Positions 1-10,310 of a stretch of DNA of 64,000 bases are shown here, piece after piece. Source of the DNA: Ceratothoa steindachneri (Eukaryota > Arthropoda > Malacostraca > Isopoda > Cymothoidae); the NCBI GenBank assembly GCA_963969495.1, contig OZ018333.1, forward strand, positions 91,478,207 through 91,542,206, given 5' to 3'. Both the position numbers and the translations under genes were made by a program. The stretch's first letter is position 1. Each line of letters opens with the position of its first letter. The notes beneath the pieces are model-generated. The model did not search any database. It had not been told where the DNA came from and worked only from the letters and a program-made list of their open reading frames with translations.

Positions 1-757
1 TGTAAAGAGCATGTATGTAGATACTAGAGCAAAGTATAGACTAGGAGATATAGAAAAAGGATGGGTGAGGAGTGTGAGAGGCGTTAGACAAGGGTGTATC
101 CTCTCACCCACTCTGTTTAGCATGTACACAGATGAGTTAGCTGATAGAATAAGAAGGTTAAATGTGGGAATAAGCGTTGGCACTGAAAAGATATGCCTGT
201 TGATGTACGCAGATGATGTGATTGTGATGAGTGAGACAGCAGAAGAGTTGCAAAGGTGGCTAGATGTTGTAAAGTAGTATGGCAGAGATTTTGGAGTTAG
301 TTTTAGCAATGAGAAAAGTCAGGTGCTGACAGTAAATAGGTCGCAGAATGACGGCTATACCACATGGAAAATCGGAGAAAATGTATTAAAGCAGACTAGA
401 GAATACAAGTACTTAGGAGTGTGGATGAGCTCAAAAGGCAGTGAGAAAATGAAGAATGAGAAGATTAGTATGACTGACCAGTGGGTAGGTAGATTGGGCA
501 GTGCAGCTAGGATTAGGACTAGTAAGTATGAGTGGTGAGAGAAGTATGGAAGAGTGTGGCGGTACCAAGTATTATGTATGGTATGGATGTGATAGCTTAG
601 AAGGAGAAGGAAATAGACGAGCTAGAGACTGGGCAAAATAGGTTAGAAATAATGGCCCTGAAGGCACCTAAGTATGCAGCGATTGAGGGTGTGAGAGGTG
701 ACATGGTATGGAGTACTTTTAGAGAAAGGTGTATGAAAGCGTCTTTGAAGGTCAAAT
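1..757 (+). pseudogene. LINE reverse transcriptase relic (C-terminal half)
   Basis: The translation shows the back half of a non-LTR RT: a VRQGCILSPTLFSMYTDEL block (motif B), then LLMYADDVIVM (motif C, YADD), then the thumb-type block YKYLGVWMSSKG. The first 277 bases and the block from 278 are in one frame, separated by a single TAG at 275-277. A frameshift near 535 leads into a block ending at about 750 that contains a further in-frame stop. The element is cut by the window edge on the left, so its 5' part is not visible. It is a dead retrotransposon copy. The clade is uncertain. Confidence 0.85.
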
Positions 758-2013
758 AGCCCGGAGGATGGTGATAGACCACACCAGGGTAGAACACCGG
801 TATTTCGGAAGTTATGTAATCGCGAAGAATTGCGATTAACGAGGAAAATGCGCAACGGCTGTTTTCACGATTAATAAGGCCTTGAAGCAGGGAGACTGAG
901 GAACGTCAGGATATTGAAGTCACCAAAGCAAAAATAAAATTATTATTGAACCAGATCTTATTGCCCTTTACAAAAGTTCTTTAATTAAGTTTTTAGTTCT
1001 AATTTATGACATAAATTAAGTTCGAGGTCAATTGCGGGCAAGGTCTAAAGGAGGTTGAACGAATAGAGTTTTTAAGAGTTACACCTTCATGTCTGCGTTA
1101 TGTACACGACTATATACAAAGATGAATTACGCGAATCTGAGAGATCGGACTGAACGATCTATAACGCGATATATTGCTATATAAAACAGTAATCTAATTA
1201 TTCTCTTTGTTCTGGCTTCAAACAGTTATATATTCAATTTAAGCCACGCCCTACAAGTTCCTCGTTTAACTAATCCACACCTCCCTCTTATGTACCAGCC
1301 TGTTGAATTGTCGGTATTAACATAACTCGACTTTTGATTGGCTACTGCCGAACATATTGATAAGGAAGGCACTCCAACTATTGGGTAAAATTCTTTGTGG
1401 GCGGTGGCATGTTGCCATGGAGACAGTTTCCTAATCTGGTTTCTATTTGTTTAATAGTGATAGTTATCCGGTTTATTCTTGATTCTGCCTTGATTATAAT
1501 GTTTGCCTAAGATTGCCTCGACAAACTCTAACAGAGATAACTGTGCTCCGTTTACTACCGTGTGACATTTTCGTAAACGGCGCTAACTTTACTTTTCTCT
1601 CTCAGTGTACTTTATGTGTGTAGCGACTCTCGCGTGTGTCCTATTTTGGACGTACACGCCAGTCGCTACACCTTCTCTTCATCTGCCAGCTATTTCTCCT
1701 AGGCATGTCTACGTTCCGTTCGTCAGTTTGTTAACACATTTTTGTGATATATAAACTGGAATACTTACATTAATTTCCCATTCTAACTCTGAAGATGGTA
1801 ATTGTTGTATCAAAATGCGTCAGGAAAATAAAAGAAAGTGCTAAAGTGCATTAATTTCCATCTACCTTTGTGCAATTAATAAATATCAATCTTTGATGAA
1901 CTTCGGTAGGCTTATTCACGGGTTGAACAATGAAGAAAAGGTCGAATATAAGACAGATCGAGAAGATTGAAATGAAAATTATATATGATGGGAGTTGTGT
2001 TTCTTTAATACAT
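758..2013. other. No gene recognised; one hairpin inside
   Basis: AT-rich sequence without a convincing coding region on either strand. It contains the 24-nt-arm hairpin annotated at 1618-1671. The text around 1790-1840, which includes a CTGAAGATGG string and a short A-rich run, resembles the 3' tail of a retroelement, but no coding part is attached. Confidence 0.5.
1618..1671. repeat. Imperfect hairpin, 24-nt arms
   Basis: The left arm 1618-1641 and right arm 1648-1671 are reverse complements with a few mismatches, separated by a 6-nt T-rich loop. The outer 11 bases (GTGTAGCGACT) pair perfectly. It could be the stem of a small palindromic transposon or a transcribed hairpin; nothing else identifies it. 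Confidence 0.7.
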
Positions 2014-2271
2014 GTTTTATTAAAGACCAGGTTGTATTTCGACTTTACTAATTTTATTTTAGCGCGCTCTAACTGTCGAATGCAATTTTGTATGAGGCTG
2101 AAGGTTAAAAATCAATTGAGGAAGATCTATTTTATTTGGTCTTATTTTAAAATATTCAAATTTTGTACAAATTTTGGCCGTGAGATATCGCCTTTCTTCG
2201 GGTATCTTGAGACGGAAGTCTTGGTTATTGTTGAGGCGGCTTTGATGGAAAGTTTCTATTCGCGTTGCAGA
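2014..2271 (+). repeat. Left arm of 250-bp inverted duplication (Penelope 1)
   Basis: Reverse complement of 3451-3699 over about 250 bp with scattered substitutions and small gaps. Shared words include TCTAACTGTCGAATGCA, TTGAGGAAGAT-type and TATTCGCGTTGC. The + strand frame 1930-2295 is only the antisense reading of this arm. Confidence 0.85.
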
Positions 2272-2305
2272 TGGCAAACTGTACCATCGAATTGATGGAG
2301 TAGCG

Positions 2306-2932
2306 ATGGGGTCCCCATTGAGCCCTACTTTTGCCAACATCTACATGGAAAAATTAGAGGAAACGCTCTTAACCAAAATGACGAACGCACTCAAAATTTA
2401 CACCAGATTTGTTGATGACATATACCTTACAACTACGGAAGAACATCAATTACTAGAATTCAAAAGAACCTTTAGAACTCCATTCGGTTCTCGTTATCAG
2501 ATACAAGTCGAGTGTAAACGGCTGGATGTAGACGCAAAACAGAACAGCGACAGAAAATATATCACCACCGTCTATCAAAAAGGAACAGACTGCCCCAAGC
2601 CAATAGTTAATGCACTGAGAAATATAAAAAAATCGGTAATGAACTCATACAAAAGACGAGCAATCAAGAACTGCTCAACGTGGAACGCACTTGATGAAGA
2701 ATCTCGACGATCCAAACAAATCCTAATAAACAATAGTTACTCCAAAAGGTAATTTGACAAATTACAGAAGAAAATTCTCAACTCAAAGTTCGAAGTACAG
2801 GAGGAAAATGAAAAGGGAAAACTAATACCACTCTTCTACAAGAACCAAATGACGGATGCCTAGAAAACTAATGTAGGAATACTAGAAAGCCTCATAAAAA
2901 GTAACACTATCCAAGAAAAAGATACTAAGTTA
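2306..2932 (+). pseudogene. Penelope-type reverse transcriptase, partial
   Basis: The frame opens with GSPLSPTFANIYMEKLEE, the Penelope-type version of RT motif B, followed by RFVDDIYL, the motif C aspartate pair (VDD rather than YADD). The text then runs through a thumb-like region rich in Asn and Lys. Stops occur at 2750-2752 and near 2861, but the frame continues between them. The N-terminal fingers and motif A are missing, because the inverted arm 2014-2271 replaces the sequence expected upstream. Confidence 0.85.
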
Positions 2933-2976
2933 TCTCTACGTATATATTATAAGAAAAAAAAATCAGCAACCCACTA

Positions 2977-3225
2977 ATGAAAAACAACCTCCGTGAAAAA
3001 GAATCCATTCGAAAGGCTACAAATGTGGTATACAAATTCGAAGGCTCCCATGAGGACTGCAAGCCTCATCCAAACAACCAATATATAGGTATGAGTACCA
3101 CTACTTTCAGCCGACGCCTAACAATAAACTTGCAAGAAGGAGGAATAAAACCTCACTACAATGAAAAACACAACGGACAAATTACATGAAATATCCTTGT
3201 TGAAAACACTACCATGCTCAGGAAA
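2977..3225 (+). pseudogene. GIY-YIG endonuclease domain of the Penelope-like element
   Basis: The translation contains NVVYKFEGSHEDC, then NQYIGMSTTTFSRRL and a spaced His pattern ending near NEKHNG. This is the diverged GIY-YIG signature of Penelope-like elements (a V-Y-F/YIG pair, then SRRL, then H...H). A one-base shift in the A-rich run near 2950-2960 separates it from the RT frame. Confidence 0.8.
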
Positions 3226-3450
3226 CAACTCGGATCTCCGCCGCCTGAAGATTCCCCGGGCTCTTCTCATCAAAGAGATGGGGCTCGAACCTGAACCCAC
3301 GTCGAACCAGCTCGGAGCGAGTATTGCCCCTTTGCTGCTAAAAGAAAGGTGCGCCGTACTCTGACTCCGACCTATTAAAAGGCATCAAAGAACGAAGACG
3401 AAATTGATTCTTTGCTCCTCCCCAAACAATTACCTCTCCGGTAAAGGAGG

Positions 3451-3689
3451 CAACGCGAATAGGCCTTTCCATGAATACTTCCTCGACAATAACAAGACTT
3501 CCGCCGGAAGAGGCCCGAAAAAAGGCAAAAGCTCACGGCCCAAAATTCTAAAAAAATTGAATATTTTAAATAAGAGAAACTATAATGAATCTTCCTCAGT
3601 TGATTTTTACCCTCATATAAAAAAAACCTGCATTCGACAGTTAGAACGCGTTAAAATGAATTGGTAAAGGCAAAACTCAACCTGGTCTC

Positions 3690-3699
<10 letters not shown>
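3451..3699 (-). repeat. Right arm of 250-bp inverted duplication (Penelope 1)
   Basis: Inverted partner of 2014-2271. On the + strand this arm has an open frame of about 87 codons (3404-3667), rich in Lys and Asn. The arm may therefore be a displaced coding segment (N-terminal region) of the element, of which the left arm is an antisense copy. Confidence 0.85.

Positions 3700-3742
<43 letters not shown>
3693..3742. repeat. (TA)n microsatellite
   Basis: Uninterrupted TA dinucleotide tract of about 50 bp between the right arm of Penelope element 1 and the next terminal word. Confidence 0.98.
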
Positions 3743-3746
<4 letters not shown>

Positions 3747-3859
3747 GTTTTATTAAAGACCAGGTCCAGCTCAGCTTTAATTAACTTCTTTTTTTTGCTT
3801 TTCTATTTTTTTTATTACATTTTTTTTGTTTTGAGAAAGGTTACGAATACGGGTTCCAA

Positions 3860-5625
3860 TATTCATAATTTATTTCGTTCGTTTTATATGAATCATTCAT
3901 TTGTTTTTTATAGATGACATTTATTGAGTGTTTTTTATTATCGTTTTTTTATTCATATATAAATTTTGCAACAATGTTTTGATCTCTTTGTCTACCATAG
4001 TGTTGCAGAAACCTTGTTAATTAACACTTGCTTTATTCGTTGAATTTCTTCACGGAATAATGTCCTTGAGGAACTGTATTTGTGTGCGCGTCTCATGTGT
4101 GTTCCTATAACACTTTCAGAAGCTTACCGGACAATTTACTCCATGGTATATGTTTGGTAACGTAAAAACACAAAAAATAACAACCCCTTAAGACCGGTTA
4201 TTCCCTAAATTCCAATGCCAAAATATAACATTTCAAAAGAAATCAACAAAATCATCCGTGATCATATCCCGAATGAATATTCTATCAAATCAACGGAAGA
4301 ATTTATAGATATACTAAAGAGAACCAGACCAAATGGAACCATTCCCTCACTAGGTGTAGAAAGCCTTTTCACCAACCGAAACTCTACAAGCGAATAAATG
4401 GAGTTGCAATGGATTCACGACTAGGACCCACTTTTGCTGATTTCTACATGAGTCGATTAGAAACAGAAACATTGACGGAGACTCATCCAAAACCTTTGAC
4501 CTACTTCAGATATGTTGACGAAATATATCTTGTAATTAAAGATGAAAACGAACTAAAAAAGACAATGGAAGAACAATCTGTATTCAAATTTACTTAGGAA
4601 CCAAACTGTAACGGAATATTACCTTTCATTGACATTGAAGTAATAACATGTAAAAATAAATACAAAAACCAACTCAATATTAAACCAACAAATTCGGGAA
4701 GTTGTCTTAATGGAGAAGGCGAATGACCACCAAGATTAATGTCATACGAACATACATGACACGCGCATAAGTATTAATTAACAATGGTTATTCTAATACT
4801 ATGGTAGACAAAGAGGCCAAAATATTGTTTGCAAAATTTACATATGAATAAAAAAGACGAGAATAAAAAACACTCGATAAATTTCTGTTATAAAAACCAA
4901 ATGAGTGATTCATTTAAAACGGACGAAAGAATAATCAAAAATATTATACCCTAAAATACAAAATGTACGAATCCAGAAGAAAAATTAAATATACTAAAAA
5001 CCAAGAAAATTAGCGATCACATCATTAACAATAACACAAACAAAATAAAGGGAATGGAAGCCTCCAATGTAATTTCTGAATTTAATTGCCCTCATGAAGA
5101 GTGTAAGCTTCATTCTTCGAATAAATACATTTGAGTGACAACCACATCTTTACATCTTTATCTCGTCGACTCACCATGTACAGGCAAAACGGCTCTTTCA
5201 TAAATCATTATTTAATAGAACACAAAATCCATCTCTGAAGAGAAATTTTAATGGAAAACACCATAATCAAATGGAAAAGTGACGCTCTCGCCTTCACATC
5301 ATGGCAAGAAGAGGAAGAGACCGAGGCTTAGTGGACAACAGATGGCTACACATAGGATCTTAAAACTCTTAACGGATTAAATACTTAATACTAATAAAAT
5401 ACTCATTCAAAAAAATTACCATAATAATCTTCATTTTAAACTCAAAATTTTTCTTTTAATTTCGAATTTATTTATTTATTTTTTTATGTTAAACAATACA
5501 TTGAAAGTAGCTCCTCTAAAACATGTGAAATGTCTACACATATTTAATATTTATACTATTGAATTTCTTTATATTTATCAGTATAGCTCCAGAAGATGAC
5601 CGAAAAGATCGAATAATAAGTAAAT
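3860..5625 (+). mobile_element. Penelope-like element 2, degenerate
   Basis: A second, different Penelope-like copy. The N-terminal RT block is at 4215-4397 (KRTRPNGTIPSLGVESLFTN), RT motifs B and C at 4409-4597 (GPTFADFYMSRLE, then FRYVDEIYL), and the GIY-YIG part at about 5060-5330 (ISEFNCPHEECKLH, then LSRRL). The segment 3860-4120 is an inverted copy of 4730-4945, so this element also carries a large inverted duplication. Many stops and shifts make it inactive. Confidence 0.75.
4215..4597 (+). pseudogene. Penelope-type RT relic
   Basis: Two frames hold RT text. The first ends with SLGVESLFTN, the block around the catalytic motif A that in active copies reads S-x-F/L-T-N followed by V/I-P. 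The second starts at MDSRLGPTFADFY and includes RYVDEIY, where the second Asp of the usual VDD is Glu. That substitution at a metal-binding position, plus the frameshift, would abolish activity. Confidence 0.75.
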
Positions 5626-5719
5626 TATGAATATTGAAACTCTTATTTATAACATTTCTCAAGACAAAAATATGTAACAAGAAAATTGGTTTCGCGCTGG
5701 ACCTATCCTTCAATAAAAC

Positions 5720-5880
5720 CCTGGGTTCTTTCCCGCTGTCGAGATTGTCCCAAACAGAATTCTCCTTGGTCTCGACGTGCCAACATCTCTCGTTAAAGCT
5801 CCCGACACGTTCCGTTTCCTCCCCTTCGAAGTACGGTCCAGTGGTTTCGATGCTAAGATCTCAATTCCGAAGCTACTCAA
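5720..5880 (+). other. Possible orphan exon with a strong splice donor
   Basis: An open frame reads VPNRILLGLDVPTSLV and continues to PKLLK, ending exactly at a consensus donor, CTCAAG|GTAAGT, at 5881. I do not recognise the protein. The frame may be a host exon or a scrap of a retroelement polyprotein. The upstream limit is uncertain: a possible acceptor (CCCAAACAG) lies at about 5755. No matching exon was found nearby. Confidence 0.25.
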
Positions 5881-6162
5881 GGTAAGTACACCATTTTTCA
5901 TTCCCTGGAGAACGAACCTTGTCCTTCAAATTTTCCCTCTTTTCATCTCTCTCCCGTTTCATGTACCTTTCCAAATTGTGAACTAACGAGGGTTTTCTGG
6001 ACTGACTTCGCTTAGTAAATCCCCTTTGAATAGACCACCTGTATCTTTTCAAAACCTTAGTCTTATTTATCGGTATCTTTTTTCCCTGTCATTCAGCCAC
6101 CCCCTCTTCTTTGTTAACAAACCTAATACGTTGGTTTCGCGCCTTCAAGCTAGGCGCTGGAG

Positions 6163-6225
<63 letters not shown>
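6163..6225. repeat. (TA)n microsatellite
   Basis: About 60 bp of perfect TA dinucleotides. Confidence 0.98.
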
Positions 6226-6227
<2 letters not shown>

Positions 6228-7098
6228 CAGTTTAACTCTAACTCAATTTAGAATTCCCCTATACCAAAGCAAACTCTCTGAAATCGCCTTTCAAAAATAT
6301 TGGAACCACCTTTCTTTAAAATTATCTCAAATGAGCTTGGCCGGCCTCTTTGTGCCCTCGCTTCCATCCAACAAGGTTCGTTTATAAAGTGTTCCAACAT
6401 CAGGTTTGTAAATTGACCTCATAACGTGTGAGTACTCTACTTATATAAATTTATTTGTTACCGAAACCATTTTGGGTATTACCATTTTGTCATCCTTTAA
6501 ATATCATTCTTAAATAAATATATATTTCAACATTTGTGACATCTATATACATCATTCCTAATTATCATACTATTTGTAATTCCTAAACTCTTATTCATAA
6601 TAATCTTGCACTCTTCTTAACAATTCTCTTTAATCACTCTTGCGTTATCATCCAATTTTATCTTGCTATATCTCGTTCAATCGATTAACTTAATAAACTA
6701 ATTATTTAATTTGAATTTCTTCTTAAAATAATTTTCTTTCATCATGTTATTCTCTTTCTTTGTAATTCTTAAATACAGTTATCTTTTGTTCTCGTTGTAT
6801 TTGATCCATTCCTGTGCTTTAACTTTCCACCACGCCGTGCATTAAGCCTGAAACCTCAATCATTCCTTTCAAACATTTGTGTTTATCGAGTATTATGTTC
6901 GCTATTTAGTTTTAATAATATAATAATAATGCACGTATGGCGCCCAGACTGATTTCTCAATCAACCAATAAGTTTTAATACTTCAAACGAATAATTAAAT
7001 ATCTTTAAAACGCATCGCGGCCATTTACACTTTTCCTGTGGAAAAGCATCACTTGGGTGGGCAAGGTACCTTTAATTCTACTGAGTATTCGTTGTCCG
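6226..7098. other. No feature recognised
   Basis: AT-rich, mostly T/C-biased sequence with frequent stops on both strands. No coding text, repeat or transposon end could be supported. Confidence 0.5.
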
Positions 7099-7440
7099 TG
7101 AAATAAGATTTGGCCTTTTCTGCAGCTGAACTCGTGTATGGTACTCAACTTCGTCTTCCTGGTAAATTCTTTTCTTCTTCTGATCAACCTCTACCTTTTC
7201 ACCTCGATCCTGCCCTCATATATACACAATTTTATACGTGTGATGGCTGAATTTAAGCCAGCCGCCCTTTGAGAGGCTGCTAATCACAAAACCATCGTGC
7301 CGAAAGAGCTGAAAAAATGTTCTCATGCTATTGTCCATCGCGTTTCAATTCGCTCTTCCTTGCAATCAGTCTATGATGGGATAATTTCTCGGCTAAATCC
7401 ACAGGTAAAAACAACAAATATATAATAATGTCCGCTAGGG
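7099..7440 (+). pseudogene. Ty3/Gypsy integrase C-terminal scrap
   Basis: The translation contains AELVYGTQLRLPGKFFSS, the well-known block after the catalytic core of Ty3/Gypsy integrases. Some 40 codons later come KTIVPKELKKCSHA and VSIRSSLQSVYDG, the region that in intact elements reads C-x-H-V-F-V-R and P-x-Y-x-G. Stops interrupt the frame and neither LTRs nor the rest of pol are present, so this is an isolated fragment. Confidence 0.75.
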
Positions 7441-7667
7441 TTTAGGGTTAGAATAACATCAACAAATCGTCTAAATATATATATTTTTCCTCGCCACATG
7501 CTACATAAGAAATATTTTTACCTTAACCTTAGTAAATATATAATTAAAATGCCCTGCACTGTTAAGGAAATAAAATATTTTCGAAAACCTACTAAAAATC
7601 GCACCACTGAAAATTAATAGAATTAGACACTTTTTTTTGCATATGACTCGACTTGAAATCGACTTAC

Positions 7668-7994
7668 TTAGATCTCGAAACAATTTATGACACTCTTCCC
7701 GTTTAATGGCTTTGGAGGGAGATCAAAAGTATGAGAAAACCATTTATCAATTTTTAACGAAATTTTAGTTTTCTTTTGTGTTGGATCAGCAATGCTAATT
7801 TGTAGCTTAATACTGAGGGAACTCGGCTTTGCCAACTGATTAGGAACATCTTGACAATTAGGAGCGTTAGGAGGCATTTCTTTGACTAAAAGCAAAGCCG
7901 GGGTATCGACGCAGATCTGTGCAAAATTTGGATCAAAAGAAGAACCATCCAAGCAACCACTCACAAAGAATGCCGCACCGAGAACCTGAAACAT
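7668..7994 (-). CDS. Candidate small secreted protein, last exon or single exon
   Basis: An open minus-strand frame of 108 codons begins with a hydrophobic stretch (FQVLGAAFFVSGC) that could be a signal peptide. It has four cysteines and ends in NCFEI just before the stop at 7670-7668. A good acceptor (ACATGTTTCAG) precedes base 7985 in phase 0, so it may instead be the last exon of a longer gene. The Cys spacing and alternating hydrophobic strands are loosely compatible with an ML-type lipid-recognition domain, but I cannot identify the family. Codon use is not that of the adjacent retroelements. Confidence 0.4.
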   Translation of the reverse strand: MFQVLGAAFFVSGCLDGSSFDPNFAQICVDTPALLLVKEMPPNAPNCQDVPNQLAKPSSLSIKLQISIADPTQKKTKISLKIDKWFSHTFDLPPKPLNGKSVINCFEI

Positions 7995-8308
7995 GTAAGG
8001 TTATTTTGATTGTTCTTCTTAGAGAATTATTTGATATTTTGAAATTTGTCAGATGGAGTTTAATAACTGAAAATACTTAAATGGTAGTTGATAAATAAAT
8101 AGAAAGTAAATGGAAGAGTAAAACTTAAAGAACTTCTACAAGACACTTGTGGACAGACCACGAGTGACATAAATGATTCTGGGTAGAGGGATTTGTAAAT
8201 ATGGCGTAAAAGATTCTAAGCGAAAAGAAACTGCAATCTTTAAAAGACATAGGGAGGTAGAGAGCGGCCGTGGAGAGGAAGACAGCGCTCTAGAGCGCGA
8301 AAGGTGAA

Positions 8309-10254
8309 GTGAGTGGGAAGATGAGTGTTGGGCAATGGAAGAAGTGCTCTTCGGCCCTGAGCTTCCCCCCCCCCCTTTGCAGACACCCTTCAGGATCGAC
8401 GTGGAGGTCGTGGCGGGCGACGGCCACGGCATCGTGGCTTCTGGCGAGTGATTCGCTACTCCGGAAGAGGACCTGGTGGTTTCGGTCGACCTCCCTACCC
8501 CCCTTCCCACCTTGTAGCCCCCCTTGCTCTTTTCCACAGGTTTTACCGCAGGACGAGGATTGGGAGGACCTGCAAGACTTCGAGCTCATGGAAGAGGAGC
8601 GCCTGTTGGCATGGGAGCCTGGACTTCCGGTGGCTACGGCGGCCCTTAATATCGTGGATCTCCCCCCCTCCCGCGGTGAAGAGGACGACCTAGAAGCCCT
8701 CACGAAACAGGATCCCGGCCTCAGGGCAGCTATCGAGGCTATCAACGAGTTCGGCCCGCCTCCTACTCTCATTCCCGAGCTCGATCCTCCTCCTCCGGTG
8801 GAGGCCCCTGTTCAGGGTGCGCCCCCGGAGCCCCAGATCGAGTCCCGGGAAGGGAATGATGGGGACGATGCAGAGGATGACGCAGAAGGTATCTCTGTGT
8901 TCGATCCGCTGTCCAAACTGGTCAGGGACAAGTGCGTTGGGCACTTTTGTGATTTTATTCCCGGCCATGTCTGCACCGGGCAACCCCTCCCTTCTAATAT
9001 CGCTAAGGCAGCGGCGGGAAAGGAGGTGAAGGTTTTTCTCGGCTCTTACAGAAACTTAGAGACTACCAATCACATCATGAAAGGCGCCGTGGAGGCGCGT
9101 GTAAGGTCGGACGTCATCGAACCGAGCGACGAGATCACGTGCGCTCATAAATTGTTCCTGGTGCCTAGGAACGCCCAGGAGGACCGGGTGGTTTATGATA
9201 TGTCTTCGTTGGGCAAGTCTGGTACGTATACCCCCCCCCCTCTTTTTTACCTCCCTTCCTTAGGCAAGGTTCTCCAGTCAGCCGGCCCGACATGTTCGCT
9301 ATAAAGATTGATCTTCCCAACGGGTTCTACCACATTCCACTCCATATAAACGCCAGGAGATGGTCGGTTTAAAGTTGGATGGGCGTTCTTACTGATTCAA
9401 ACGCCCCCCCCCATGGGATTCGCCGGGAGCCCTTTTATAATGCAAATGTGCATGGCTCCAATGATGTCCGAATTCGCCAAAAGATTTAACTGCACGGCCT
9501 TCACCTACCTGAACGATGTGCTATTTGTTAGGCCCCCCGGGCCACCCCGAGGATCTCCGGGATTCACTTCTTTCTACTTCCTTGGGAGTCAACAAGGGTA
9601 AAAGCACTCTCACACCTACCCAGCAACTGGTCTACCTGGGTGTACAGATCGACCTCGCGCAAAAGGCCTCTCGCCTAACCCCCAAGATGAGCAGGCGGCT
9701 CGTCTACGCCCTCGACTGCCCCCCTTCCGGGTGGCCTACCCTCGGACTTGTGGGGACGCGTCTGCGGGGCCGTGTCCCTCCCGCACTTCTGGGCCCAGCT
9801 CGCCTACCGACGCAGTCCCAGGGTCTCGTTGCTGAAGCCCCTCCTGTCGTCGGCTTGGATACCTTGGTCTCCTCCAGAGTTCACCTGGGGGCGAGTGTAC
9901 GCGGAAGCCTCCGAGAGCACCATGGGCTGGGTAAGCCCAATGGGAAAATTGTGTTCATATATCTTTCCAGGTCAATGCCCGGCATTTGTGGGCGAATTTG
10001 TGGCCCTTTTTCTGGCTGCTCTATGGTCCCCTTACGCTCGCCTCCTGGGGGACTCCACTTCTTCTATTTACCTCATCAGTAAGGGGAAGGATCTAGATTG
10101 TTTATTTTTCTTTGTGCCAGATTGGCTTTTGTTAAAATATCATTTTTGTTTCATGTTTCGTAGGTCGAAGTCGTGTTGGGTCCCGTCCGAGGAAAACCCG
10201 GCCGATTTCCCGTCTCGTCCTAGTTGTTGGGGCGCGGGAGCTGTGACGTCATGA
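8309..10254 (+). pseudogene. Unusual reverse transcriptase-RNase H retroelement, decayed
   Basis: A long G/C-rich coding block unlike its AT-rich surroundings. The order is an acidic, Pro-rich leader (about 8540-8890), an RT N-terminal block (CAHKLFLVPRNAQEDRVVYD, about 9140-9200), NGFYHIPLH (about 9318-9345), MGFAGSPFIMQMCM (9413 onward), a catalytic box reading YLND instead of Y-x-DD, VYLGVQID (about 9630-9650), and an RNase H domain with AEASESTMGW (about 9900) and WVPSEENPADFPSR (about 10176-10217). At least three frameshifts, several at C- or G-runs, break it. There is no protease, integrase or zinc knuckle. The motif set is not typical Ty3, Copia or LINE. The terminal NPAD-x-PSR box occurs in BEL/Pao-like and some virus-like polymerases. 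The family is unassigned. Confidence 0.65.
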
Positions 10255-10310
10255 CTCCAGGGGCGTGACGTCAGAGCCCCATAGTCGCGACTAATATGCG
10301 CCTATATAAG
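10242..10310 (+). promoter_or_regulatory. Promoter-like block: two CRE motifs and a TATA box
   Basis: Two copies of the CRE core TGACGTCA (10244-10251 perfect; 10266-10273 reading TGACGTCA-G) lie 22 bp apart. They are followed by CTATATAAGG at 10301-10310, an excellent TATA box. The block starts with TGTGACG immediately after the RNase H coding end and a G-rich stretch that could be a polypurine tract. It may therefore be the 3' LTR of the preceding retroelement (about 10242-10690). No matching 5' LTR is visible, so this is inference. Confidence 0.55.

Larger units (their letters stand above)
2014..3699 (+). mobile_element. Penelope-like element 1 (RT plus GIY-YIG), degenerate
   Basis: A Penelope-like retroelement. 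The RT part starts near 2306 and the GIY-YIG endonuclease part lies at about 2977-3225. The unit is bracketed by a long inverted duplication (2014-2271 against 3451-3699), followed by (TA)n and a second copy of the terminal word TTTATTAAAGACCAGGT at 3748-3764. Terminal repeats in mixed direct and inverted orientation are known for Penelope-like elements. The reading frame is broken by stops and a shift, so the copy is dead. Confidence 0.8.

Noticed and set aside
1930..2295. 121-codon + strand frame
   Set aside because: It is mostly the antisense reading of the inverted arm of Penelope element 1.
8136..8983. Minus-strand frames of 97-160 codons
   Set aside because: They are shadows of the GC-rich + strand retroelement coding region, whose RT and RNase H motifs fix the sense strand.
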